Shown: in pieces, positions 34,893 to 41,312 of the stretch | Layout: every line of letters begins with the position of its first letter | How positions within the stretch are numbered: the first letter of the stretch is position 1 | Assembly (NCBI GenBank): GCA_002324875.1 | Contig: NTJG01000023.1 | Coordinates: forward strand, 1 to 41,312 | Source: Lysobacteraceae bacterium NML93-0793 | Lineage (GTDB): Bacteria > Pseudomonadota > Gammaproteobacteria > Xanthomonadales > Xanthomonadaceae | Length of the DNA stretch: 41,312 bases | Reading direction: 5' to 3' | Notes under the pieces: model-generated | What the model saw: only the letters and a program-made list of their open reading frames with translations | What the model was told of the DNA's origin: nothing | Databases searched by the model: none | Program-made: the position numbers and the translations under genes

Positions 34893-36224
34893 TCAAGCCG
34901 CTCGAGACGTCTGGAACTGTGCCTCTTCGGTCGAGCCCGTCAGTGCGGTGACGCTGGACGCGCCGCCCTGGATCACCGTGGTCACGTCGTCGAAGTAACC
35001 CGCGCCGACTTCCTGCTGGTGGGAGACGAAGGTGTAGCCCTTGTCGCGCGCGGCGAATTCGCGTTCCTGCACCTGTTCGACGTAGTGCTTCATGCCTTCG
35101 CCGCGGGCGTAGTCGTGGGCGAACTGGAAGCTGTTGAACCAGTTGATGTGGATGCCGGCCAGGGTGATGAACTGGAACTTGTAGCCCAGCGCGGCCAGAT
35201 CCTCCTGGAAGCTCGCGATCTGGCGGTCGTCGAGGTTCTTCTTCCAGTTGAAGCTCGGCGAGCAGTTGTAGCTCAGCAGCTTGCCGGGATGCTTGGCGTG
35301 CACGGCCTGGGCGAATTCGCGGGCGAAGCCGATGTCCGGCGTGCCGGTCTCGCACCACACCAGATCCGCATACGGCGCGTAGGCGACGCCGCGGCTGATC
35401 GCCTGCTCCAGGCCGTTGCGGACCTTGTAGAAGCCCTCCGCGGTGCGCTCGCCGGTGACGAAGGGCTGGTCGTTGGCATCGAAATCCGAGGTCAGCAGGG
35501 TCGCGGCCTCGGCGTCGGTGCGCGCGAGCACGATCGCCGGCACGCCCAGCACGTCCGCGGCCAGGCGCGCGGCGACCAGCTTCTGCACGGCCTCCTGCGT
35601 CGGCACCAGCACCTTGCCGCCCATGTGGCCGCACTTCTTGACCGCGGCCAGCTGGTCCTCGAAATGCACGCCCGCGGCGCCGGCGACCAGCATGTTCTTC
35701 ATCAGTTCGTAGGCGTTGAGCACACCGCCGAAGCCGGCCTCGCCATCGGCGACGATCGGCAGGAAGAAGTCGATGGCCTCCGACTCGTCGAGCTTGCCGT
35801 CGGCGATGTTCTTCCACTGGATCTCGTCGGCTCGCTGGAATGTGTTGTTGATCCGGCGGACCATCGTCGGCACCGAGTCGTAGGCGTACAGCGACTGGTC
35901 CGGATACATGGTCTCGGACGTGTTGCCGTCGGCGGCGACCTGCCAGCCTGACAGGTACACCGCTTCCAGGCCGGCCTTGGCCTGCTGCATCGCCTGGCCG
36001 GCGCTGATCGCGCCGAACGCGTTGACGTAACCCTTCTTCGCCTCGCCGTTGACCAGCGCCCAGAGTTTCTCGGCGCCGCGTTTCGCGAGCGTGTGCTCGG
36101 GTTGCACGCTGCCGCGCAGACGCACCACATCAGCGGCGGTGTAGGGGCGCTGGATGCCGCTCCAGCGCGGGTTGTGGGTCCAGTCCTGCTGCAGGGCGTC
36201 GATCTGGTGCTGGCGGGTGGTCAT
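34893..36224 (-). CDS. aceA: Isocitrate lyase
   Basis: 443 residues. It cleaves isocitrate to glyoxylate and succinate, the first step of the glyoxylate bypass used on acetate or fatty acids. The catalytic motif KKCGH is at 196-200 with Cys198; other landmarks are [37 protein letters not shown] and the C-terminal [18 protein letters not shown]. The E. coli-type length (about 435) fits. AGGAGT precedes ATG 36224. It follows aceB on the same strand across 123 bp containing a 14-bp inverted repeat, so the two are either one operon with an intergenic structure or separately controlled. Confidence 0.97.
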   Translation of the reverse strand: MTTRQHQIDALQQDWTHNPRWSGIQRPYTAADVVRLRGSVQPEHTLAKRGAEKLWALVNGEAKKGYVNAFGAISAGQAMQQAKAGLEAVYLSGWQVAADGNTSETMYPDQSLYAYDSVPTMVRRINNTFQRADEIQWKNIADGKLDESEAIDFFLPIVADGEAGFGGVLNAYELMKNMLVAGAAGVHFEDQLAAVKKCGHMGGKVLVPTQEAVQKLVAARLAADVLGVPAIVLARTDAEAATLLTSDFDANDQPFVTGERTAEGFYKVRNGLEQAISRGVAYAPYADLVWCETGTPDIGFAREFAQAVHAKHPGKLLSYNCSPSFNWKKNLDDRQIASFQEDLAALGYKFQFITLAGIHINWFNSFQFAHDYARGEGMKHYVEQVQEREFAARDKGYTFVSHQQEVGAGYFDDVTTVIQGGASSVTALTGSTEEAQFQTSRAA

Positions 36225-36256
36225 GGCGGACTCCTTTGGAGTGTGATTCGTAATAG

Positions 36257-36341
36257 GTGATTGGTGATTCAAAAAAGCGGCTGATCGGCGTCGGTCCGTG
36301 CCTTGGATGTCTCCAATCACGAATTCCGAATCACCAATCAC
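36257..36341. repeat. Inverted repeat in the aceB-aceA intergenic region
   Basis: GTGATTGGTGATTC (36257-36270) is exactly complementary to GAATCACCAATCAC (36328-36341), a 14-bp perfect inverted repeat around a 57-bp spacer. The arm core resembles the GTGATTGGTGATTCG repeats dispersed between genes in xanthomonads. In the minus-strand transcript it would form a long stem-loop between the aceB stop and the aceA start. Confidence 0.75.
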
Positions 36342-36347
36342 GGCGCC

Positions 36348-37964
36348 TCAAAGGCGCACGTACGCCGGCAACGTCAGAAAGTCTTCGAGCACATCGCGCC
36401 GGGTCAGCGCTTCGAGCAGCGCGATGGCCTCGGCTACCCGGGCCTGGCCGGGGATGTCCTGGCGCGCGAGGCGCGACGGCAGCGAGAGCAGCACGCGGTC
36501 GAACAGGGCGTCGTCGATCGCGGTGCCGTCGTCGAGGTACAGCGGCGCGTGGCCGTCGTCGGCGTGATGCATCCACTGCCACAGCTGCGCGCGTGCGATC
36601 TCGGCGGTGGCCGCGTCTTCCATCATGTGATGGATCGGCACGCAGCCGTTGCCGGCCAGCCACGCAGCGATGTAGCGCACGCACACCTCAACATTCGCCG
36701 CGAAGCCGGCGTAGGTGATCGTGCCCAGCGACGGCGCGATCAGATCGTCCGCGTCGACCAGCACGTCGTCACGGGTCATCGCGTGCTGGTGCGGGCCGTG
36801 CATGCGCTCGTCGAAAATCTGCTTGGCGATCGGAATCAGCGCCGGATGTGCGACCCAGGTGCCGTCGTGGCCGGCGGTGACCTCGCGCAACTTGTCGGCG
36901 CGCACGCGGGCCATCGCGGCGTCGTTCGCGGCGTCGTCACCGGCGATCGGAATCTGCGCGGCCATGCCGCCCATCGCATGTGCGCCGCGCCGATGGCAGG
37001 TCTGGATCAGCAGCTCCGAATAGGCCTTGAGGAAGGGCTGGGTCATCGTCACCTGCCCGCGCTCGGGCAGCACCCGGTCGCGGTGGCGGCGGAAGGTCTT
37101 GATGTAGGAAAAGATGTAGTCCCAGCGGCCGCAGTTCAGGCCGACGATGCGCTGGCGCAGCGCGTACAGGATCTCGTCCATCTCGAACGCGGCAGGCAGG
37201 GTCTCGATCAGCACCGTCACCTTGATCTGCCCCGCCGGCAGGCCGAGGCTGCGCTCGATGTGCGACAGCGCGTCCTCCCACAGCTGCGCCTCTTCCATCG
37301 ACTCCAGCTTGGGCAGGTAGACATACGGCCCACGGTCCTTCGCCGCCAGCGCGTGGGCGTTGTGGAACGCGAACAGGCCCGCATCGAACAGCGCGCCCGA
37401 CATCGGCGCGCCGTCGATGCGCACGTGTTTCTCGTCGAGATGCCAGCCGCGGGGCCGGACGATCAGCACCGCGCGCTGGTCTTCCGGCTTGAGCGCGTAG
37501 TGCTTGCCGGCCGGCGTGGTGAATTCGAGCGTGCCCGCGATCGCATCGCGCAGCGCGCGCTGGCCGGTCAACAGGTTGTCCCAGGTCGGCGAGGTCGAAT
37601 CCTCGAAGTCGGCCATGTAGCAGTTCGCGCCCGAGTTCAGCGCGTTGATCACCATCTTCGGATCCACCGGCCCGGTGATTTCGACCCGGCGATCGCGTAG
37701 CGCCGCCGGCAGCGGGGCGACGCGCCAGGCCGATTCGCGGATCGAGCGGGTGTCGGTGCGGAACCCCGGCACGTCGCCGGCATCGAACGCGCGCTGGCGA
37801 CGGGCTCGGGCTGCCAGACGCGCCTGACGCTCCCCTTCGAAGGCCGTGTGCAGGTCGGCGAGGAAGGCCTGGGCGCCGGCGTCGAGCAGATCGGACGGCG
37901 CATCGGCGGGCAGATCGACATGCGGGCTTGAACGCGGGGCGGGCGGCTTGATCACGGCATTCAC
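36348..37964 (-). CDS. aceB: Malate synthase A
   Basis: 538 residues. It condenses glyoxylate with acetyl-CoA to malate, completing the glyoxylate bypass with AceA. Family landmarks: MADFEDSTSPTWDN, VLIVRPRGWHLDEKHV with Arg170 (equivalent to the substrate-binding Arg of E. coli AceB), LPAAFEMDEILYAL, GRWDYIFSYIKTFRRH and the C-terminal WQWMHHADDG region. The start is GTG 37964, preceded by AGAGG at 9 nt; no in-frame ATG is better. It is divergent from a LysR-type regulator gene across 121 bp that hold a palindromic operator candidate. aceB comes first in the direction of transcription. Confidence 0.96.
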   Translation of the reverse strand: MNAVIKPPAPRSSPHVDLPADAPSDLLDAGAQAFLADLHTAFEGERQARLAARARRQRAFDAGDVPGFRTDTRSIRESAWRVAPLPAALRDRRVEITGPVDPKMVINALNSGANCYMADFEDSTSPTWDNLLTGQRALRDAIAGTLEFTTPAGKHYALKPEDQRAVLIVRPRGWHLDEKHVRIDGAPMSGALFDAGLFAFHNAHALAAKDRGPYVYLPKLESMEEAQLWEDALSHIERSLGLPAGQIKVTVLIETLPAAFEMDEILYALRQRIVGLNCGRWDYIFSYIKTFRRHRDRVLPERGQVTMTQPFLKAYSELLIQTCHRRGAHAMGGMAAQIPIAGDDAANDAAMARVRADKLREVTAGHDGTWVAHPALIPIAKQIFDERMHGPHQHAMTRDDVLVDADDLIAPSLGTITYAGFAANVEVCVRYIAAWLAGNGCVPIHHMMEDAATAEIARAQLWQWMHHADDGHAPLYLDDGTAIDDALFDRVLLSLPSRLARQDIPGQARVAEAIALLEALTRRDVLEDFLTLPAYVRL

Positions 37965-38029
37965 GGGTGGTGGCCTCTGCTGTCACGGCGTTATTGCGTT
38001 GCAGCAGACCGTCCGCCTCTCCGTCCTAT

Positions 38030-38050
38030 TTGACAACCTAGTTTTGTCAA
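38030..38050. promoter_or_regulatory. Palindromic operator candidate between aceB and the LysR gene
   Basis: TTGACAA (38030-38036), a 7-nt spacer, then TTGTCAA (38044-38050): a perfect inverted repeat in the divergent region, matching the T-N11-A-type architecture of LysR-family sites. It overlaps the -35 element of the regulator gene, as expected for an autoregulated LysR promoter that also controls the divergent genes. Confidence 0.65.
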
Positions 38051-38059
38051 TCCGATATA
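38030..38059 (+). promoter_or_regulatory. Sigma-70-type promoter candidate of the LysR gene
   Basis: A consensus -35 TTGACA (38030-38035) and a GATATA -10 (38054-38059) with an 18-bp spacer point towards the LysR gene starting at 38086. The AT-rich GATATATAAG stands out in this GC-rich DNA. Confidence 0.55.
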
Positions 38060-38085
38060 TAAGCAGAGCTGATACGGAGAATCTG

Positions 38086-39054
38086 ATGGACGGCAAGTCC
38101 TTGTCTGCGCTTCGGTTTCCCTACAAGTCCGATCGGCTGAAACCCCTGCGCGCGTTCTGCCAGACCGCGCGCCTGGGATCAGTCTCACGGGCGGCCGAGG
38201 CGCTGTACGTCAGCCAGCCGGCGATCTCGCTGCAACTGCAGGCGCTGGAGCGCGAACTCGGCGTCGCTCTGCTCGAGCGCAGCGGCCGGCGCCTCGTGCC
38301 GACGCGGGAAGGCCATGTGCTCTACGAACTGGCCGTGCCGCTGGTCGAGGCACTGGACGGCCTGCCGGCCGCGTTCCGGCGTGAAGTGGGCGGCCTGGAT
38401 GCAGGGGAGCTCACCATCGCCGCCAACAGTTCGACCATCCTGTACCTGCTGCCGAAGATCGTGGACCTGTTCCGCCGCCAGCATCCGGACGTGCGGCTGA
38501 CGCTGCAGGACGCGATCACCGCCGACGGCACGGACCTGCTGCGCGGCGACGCGGTGGATCTCGTCGTCGGCTCGATGGTCGACGTCCCGGCCGACCTCGA
38601 TTACGCGCCGGTGTACCGCTTCGAGCCGATCCTGCTGACCCCGCGCGACCATGCGCTGGCGCGCGCGAAGCGGCTGACGCTGGAGGAGATCGCACGCTAC
38701 GGCCTGATCCTGCCGCCGAAACGGCAGGTCACCTACCGCCTCGTCGACCAGGTGTTCCAGCAGGCGCGCGTGCCCTACACCGTCGCGCTGGAGGTGGGCG
38801 GCTGGGAGGTCATCAAACAGTACGTGGCGATGGGCATGGGCATCTCGATCGTCAGTTCGATCTGTCTCGACGACGCCGACAACGAACGCCTGGCGACGCG
38901 CCCGGTGTCGGAATGGTTTCCTGCGCGCAGCTACGGGGTCGTGGTGCGCAAGGGCAAGGTGCTGTCGCCGCAGGCGCGGGCGTTCGTCGAGCTGATCCGG
39001 CCGGATCTGTTCGTGCGGCGGGATTACCAGGACAGCGGGCATTCGGAGCGTTAG
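38086..39054 (+). CDS. LysR-type transcriptional regulator divergent from aceBA
   Basis: 322 residues. The N-terminal winged HTH (about 15-75) is clear: LKPLRAFCQTARLGSVSRAA, EALYVSQPAISLQLQALERE, LGVALLERSGRRLVPTREG. The C-terminal effector-binding domain (95-305) contains LTIAANSSTILYLLPKIVDLF and MGMGISIVSSICL. Divergence from the glyoxylate genes and the palindrome overlapping its promoter suggest it regulates aceBA and itself; the effector is unknown. The start at ATG 38086 has CGGAGA at a suitable distance. The frame extends upstream through the promoter but that part is not protein-like. It is followed directly by a GTTGCC tandem repeat. Confidence 0.9.
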   Translation: MDGKSLSALRFPYKSDRLKPLRAFCQTARLGSVSRAAEALYVSQPAISLQLQALERELGVALLERSGRRLVPTREGHVLYELAVPLVEALDGLPAAFRREVGGLDAGELTIAANSSTILYLLPKIVDLFRRQHPDVRLTLQDAITADGTDLLRGDAVDLVVGSMVDVPADLDYAPVYRFEPILLTPRDHALARAKRLTLEEIARYGLILPPKRQVTYRLVDQVFQQARVPYTVALEVGGWEVIKQYVAMGMGISIVSSICLDDADNERLATRPVSEWFPARSYGVVVRKGKVLSPQARAFVELIRPDLFVRRDYQDSGHSER

Positions 39055-39068
39055 GTCGGGGGCTTGCG

Positions 39069-39124
<56 letters not shown>

Positions 39125-39162
39125 GACAATGATGAGCCAACGCTGACACCAGACCCGGAGGG

Positions 39163-39533
39163 CGGCGGGCATGGATGCCCGCCGTTTTTCGACCGAGCCA
39201 GGATGGCGAGTCGAAAAATCCCGGAACGACCGACTCGCCGGATTTGCTCCGTCGGGGAGGCCCTTTCTTTTGGTTACTTTTCTTTGGGCCAGCAAAGAAA
39301 AGTGACCCGCTCGCCGGCAGGCGAGCGGAAACTGTGCTTCTGCACTTCGGAGCGAAGATCAAACGCTTTCGTCCGCTGTCGCGGCCGAGTTCATTTCTTT
39401 TGAAAATCGTCAAAAGAAACGAACCAAAGAAAAACGATTCCCCGACGAAGCAGCCCCACGCCGGAATTCGTTCCGGGATTTTCCGACTCGGCATCCTGCC
39501 TCGGTCGGAAAACGCCGCACATCCATGTGCGGC
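39163..39533. repeat. Large nested palindromic intergenic element
   Basis: Two inverted arms of 47 bp (39183-39229 and 39468-39514) match at 43 of 47 positions. Each arm itself folds: TTTTTCGAC/GTCGAAAAA on the left, TTTTCCGAC/GTCGGAAAA on the right. Perfect hairpins cap both ends (39163-39184, CGGCGGGCAT/ATGCCCGCCG; 39514-39533, GCCGCACAT/ATGTGCGGC), each with a 2-bp apex. Inside are two more near-perfect hairpins, GGTTACTTTTCTTTG/CAAAGAAAAGTGACC and GTTCATTTCTTTTGA/TCAAAAGAAACGAAC, and CGCTCGCC/GGCGAGCG. The TTTTGGTTACTTTTCTTTGG core resembles a repeat found between genes in Xanthomonas and Pseudomonas. No transposase is present. Confidence 0.85.
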
Positions 39534-39637
39534 GCCCTACGGGTCTGCGTACCTATGCGAGTCGTCACGAAAAGCAGAAGCGCAAAGCAGAAGAGCGGAA
39601 GAGCATCGCGAACCGCAGCGCGGCACTCTGGCGAGCA

Positions 39638-40696
39638 TCACTCCCGCCCCGCGTGCACCACCTCGTCGCCTTCCGGCGCCACCGCCGCCACCGCACTGCG
39701 ACGTGCCGCCTTCTCCAGCTGCGCCAACGCCACCGCGCCAGCAGCCTTCGCTTCCATCGCCTGCTTCTGCACCATGCACAGCGTCTGCATGTGGTTGGCG
39801 TCGAAGTTCAAACGCTCGATCAGGAAGTCGACGAACGCGCGCACCTTCGGCGAAACCAGCCGGCCGCCGGCGAACACCGCGTTGAAATCGACCTCCGGCC
39901 CGGTCCATCCGGCGAGCACGCGCTGCACCATGCCGGCCTCGACGAAGGCCTTGGCCATCACGTCGCCGGTCAACAGCAGGCCTTCGCCCTTGATCAGGGC
40001 CCAGTTGAGCGCGGCCGGATCGTTGGCCACCAGCTGCGGATTGACCGGAAATTCGCGCAGCGCCTCGCCGTCGGTCAGTGACCAGACGTAGCGGTTCTGC
40101 GGATTGCGGCTCTTGCGCATCACCAGCGTGCGGTGGTGCTGGAGGTCGTCGGGATGCAGCGGCTCGCCGTGTTTCTCGATGTAGCCGGGGCTGGCGAACA
40201 CCTGGGTGCGCAGGCTGCCGAGCTTGCGCGCGACGAAGTTGGAATCGGGCAGCGTGCCCACGCGCAGCGCGAGATCCGCTTCGCCGGCGATCAGGTCCAG
40301 CTTCTCGTTGCCCATGTGCATGTCGAGCAGGATCTCGGGGTACTGGGCCTGGAAATCACCGAGCAGCGGCGCGATCCAGGTGATGCCGATCGAGTACGGC
40401 ACGGTGAAACGCAGCCAGCCGCGCGGGCCGCCCTGCAGCTGGCCGACCGCGCTCTCGGCTTCCTCGAGTTCGCGCGCGATGCGCTGGCAGTGCTCGTGGT
40501 AGACGCTGCCGGCCTCGGTCAGGCCGAGGCGACGCGTGGTCCGGTGCAGCAGGCGTGCGCCGAGGCGCTGTTCGAGTTCCTGGACCTTGCGGCTCACCGT
40601 GGTCTTGGGCAGGCCGAGCGCGTTGGCGGCGGCGATGAAACTGCCCTGTTCGACCACCTTGACGAAGATCAGGGTGTCGTTGAGATCGTGCGCCAT
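39638..40696 (-). CDS. LysR-type transcriptional regulator
   Basis: 352 residues. The N-terminal HTH is of the LysR type: LNDTLIFVKVVEQGSFIAAA, NALGLPKTTVSRKVQELEQR, LGARLLHRTTRRLGLTEAG. The effector domain shows LRFTVPYSIGITWIAPLLGDF and LALRVGTLPDSNFVARKLG, typical of the DhmR/AaeR-like subgroup that regulates a neighbouring oxidoreductase. It has an extra Ala/Lys-rich C-terminal tail of about 50 residues (MQTLCMVQKQAMEAKAAGAV). AGGAG lies 6 nt before ATG 40696. It is divergent from a small ORF and an SDR-type gene, with a palindromic box between them, so these are its likely targets. Confidence 0.92.
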   Translation of the reverse strand: MAHDLNDTLIFVKVVEQGSFIAAANALGLPKTTVSRKVQELEQRLGARLLHRTTRRLGLTEAGSVYHEHCQRIARELEEAESAVGQLQGGPRGWLRFTVPYSIGITWIAPLLGDFQAQYPEILLDMHMGNEKLDLIAGEADLALRVGTLPDSNFVARKLGSLRTQVFASPGYIEKHGEPLHPDDLQHHRTLVMRKSRNPQNRYVWSLTDGEALREFPVNPQLVANDPAALNWALIKGEGLLLTGDVMAKAFVEAGMVQRVLAGWTGPEVDFNAVFAGGRLVSPKVRAFVDFLIERLNFDANHMQTLCMVQKQAMEAKAAGAVALAQLEKAARRSAVAAVAPEGDEVVHAGRE

Positions 40697-40742
40697 CGTC
40701 GGCTCCTGGGACGCCCGGTGCGATTGGACCGGAGAAGGGACA

Positions 40743-40767
40743 ATTATTCCCTGCAAAGCGGACTAAT
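40743..40767. promoter_or_regulatory. LysR-type binding site candidate in the divergent region
   Basis: ATTATTCC (40743-40750), 9 bp, then GGACTAAT (40760-40767): an inverted repeat with 7 of 8 positions matching, centred 59 bp before the LysR start in an AT-richer patch. The size and position fit a LysR operator. Confidence 0.5.
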
Positions 40768-40820
40768 CAAGTCCCGATTTGGCGCCTATCGTCTGCGGCC
40801 TGTCTTCATGGAGGTCGCCG

Positions 40821-41066
40821 ATGGCCATCCCCCGTTATCGCTTGGCCGCCCCCGCAGCCGTCGTCGGCCGAGCCGCTTCCGGTGCCGGCGCACGGCTGGA
40901 AATCCCGCCGAATCAGACGTCTATCGCCCGGGTGCGCAGCCGGCACCAGACCGGTGGCACGCCCCTGAACTGGGGCCGGCTGTGGCACTGGCTGGGCACC
41001 GAGCGTGACGCCACGACCTCAGTGCAGACCGTCGAAGCCCGGTTTTCGGGAGACAAAATCCCGTGA
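40821..41066 (+). CDS. Small hypothetical ORF translationally coupled to the SDR gene
   Basis: 81 residues (MAIPRYRLAAPAAVVGRAAS ... GTPLNWGRLWHWLG ... VEARFSGDKIP). GGAGG lies 7 nt upstream of ATG 40821. Its stop overlaps the GTG start of the downstream SDR gene (GTGA, 41063-41066), the typical sign of translational coupling. The sequence has no recognised motif and no clear signal; Arg-rich composition leaves open a chance ORF in the 5' leader of the SDR transcript. It could act as a coupled leader peptide. Confidence 0.4.
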   Translation: MAIPRYRLAAPAAVVGRAASGAGARLEIPPNQTSIARVRSRHQTGGTPLNWGRLWHWLGTERDATTSVQTVEARFSGDKIP

Positions 41067-41312
41067 ACGGGACAATAAAACCCGCGGTCATCGTGCTCGG
41101 CGCGACCGGCACCATCGGTTCGCACGTCGTGGCGCGGGCCGTGGCCGACGGCCGCCGCGTGGTGGCCGCGGCCCGGGATGCCGATGCATTGGCCACGTTG
41201 CGCGCCGCGCACGGCGCGCGGGTGACCCCGCTGGTGGCGGACATCACGACCGACGCCGACGCCGCGGCGCTGGCCGCTTCGGTACAGCGCCTGCCCGGGC
41301 CGCCGCCGGGCG
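41063..41312 (+). CDS. NAD(P)-dependent Rossmann-fold (SDR/NmrA-like) protein, C-terminus beyond the window
   Basis: The frame starts at GTG 41063, with GGGAG (41048-41052) upstream, and stays open to the edge (83 residues). It begins VNGTIKPAVIVLGATGTIGS with a glycine-rich GATGTIG cofactor motif, then VVAAARDADALATL and LVADITTDADAAAL, the pattern of short-chain or NmrA-like Rossmann oxidoreductases. The catalytic residues lie beyond the window, so the subgroup is uncertain. It is divergent from a LysR gene, a common arrangement where the regulator controls the oxidoreductase, and overlaps the preceding small ORF by 4 bp. Confidence 0.8.
   Translation, partial: MNGTIKPAVIVLGATGTIGSHVVARAVADGRRVVAAARDADALATLRAAHGARVTPLVADITTDADAAALAASVQRLPGPPPG

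Noticed and set aside
39175..39885. Plus-strand open frame across the palindromic element and into the second LysR gene
   Set aside because: It is an artefact of the palindrome and overlaps the LysR gene antisense; the protein is low-complexity Pro/Arg.

Overview
The window is high-GC (roughly two-thirds G+C or more over most genes), densely packed chromosomal DNA. The gene set is gammaproteobacterial: UbiK, YifB/ComM, DbpA, FolE, YaeQ, a UPF0149/SEC-C protein, a YgiB/YgiC pair, SpeA near SpeE, and aceB-aceA with a divergent LysR gene. Protein style and dispersed-repeat style suggest Xanthomonadaceae (Lysobacter/Luteimonas/Xanthomonas relatives). That placement is inference; there is no rRNA gene here to anchor it. 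I saw no tRNA, rRNA, CRISPR array, transposase, integrase or phage gene.

Layout. 0-6.3 kb: a truncated TonB-like proline-rich protein, a DUF3597 protein, a zinc-ribbon membrane protein, an MFS transporter, a translationally coupled ygiB-ygiC pair, a FAS1 lipoprotein and YaeQ. 6.4-10.7 kb: a minus-strand cluster of a secreted GDSL hydrolase, a single-pass membrane protein and a long apolipoprotein N-acyltransferase-like protein with an extra C-terminal membrane module. 10.7-18.4 kb: an AdhP-type alcohol dehydrogenase behind a perfect FNR-type box, DbpA, a seven-helix membrane protein, a DUF885 lipoprotein, FolE and a TSUP transporter. 18.5-25.9 kb: argS coupled to a SPOR-domain gene, small hypotheticals, an isoprenylcysteine methyltransferase-like gene broken by a one-base frameshift, a UPF0149/SEC-C protein, a YdfG-like SDR, an MBL-fold lipoprotein and an EF-hand protein. 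25.9-33.6 kb: arginine decarboxylase (SpeA), an M48 protease, spermidine synthase (SpeE), a cysteine-rich secreted protein overlapping glnB, ubiK and yifB.

33.6-34.9 kb is an AT-richer island with two small exported proteins sharing a Cys/TGS/Arg/CRT motif. 34.9-39.1 kb is the glyoxylate shunt (aceB then aceA, minus strand) with a divergent LysR gene and a palindromic operator candidate between them. 39.1-39.6 kb is non-coding and holds a hexanucleotide tandem repeat and a nested palindromic element of about 370 bp. The window ends with a second LysR gene divergent from a small ORF that overlaps an SDR-type gene cut by the edge.

Themes. Polyamine genes (SpeA, SpeE) lie in the same window as a YgiC-type glutathionylspermidine synthase-like ATP-grasp gene. 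Carbon metabolism is represented by AceBA and AdhP, each with a recognisable regulatory site. I found no convincing new multi-gene defence or mobile system. The strongest unexplained items are the nested palindromic element, the extended Lnt-like protein with altered residues next to its catalytic Cys, the paired TGS-motif proteins and the regulatory palindromes.
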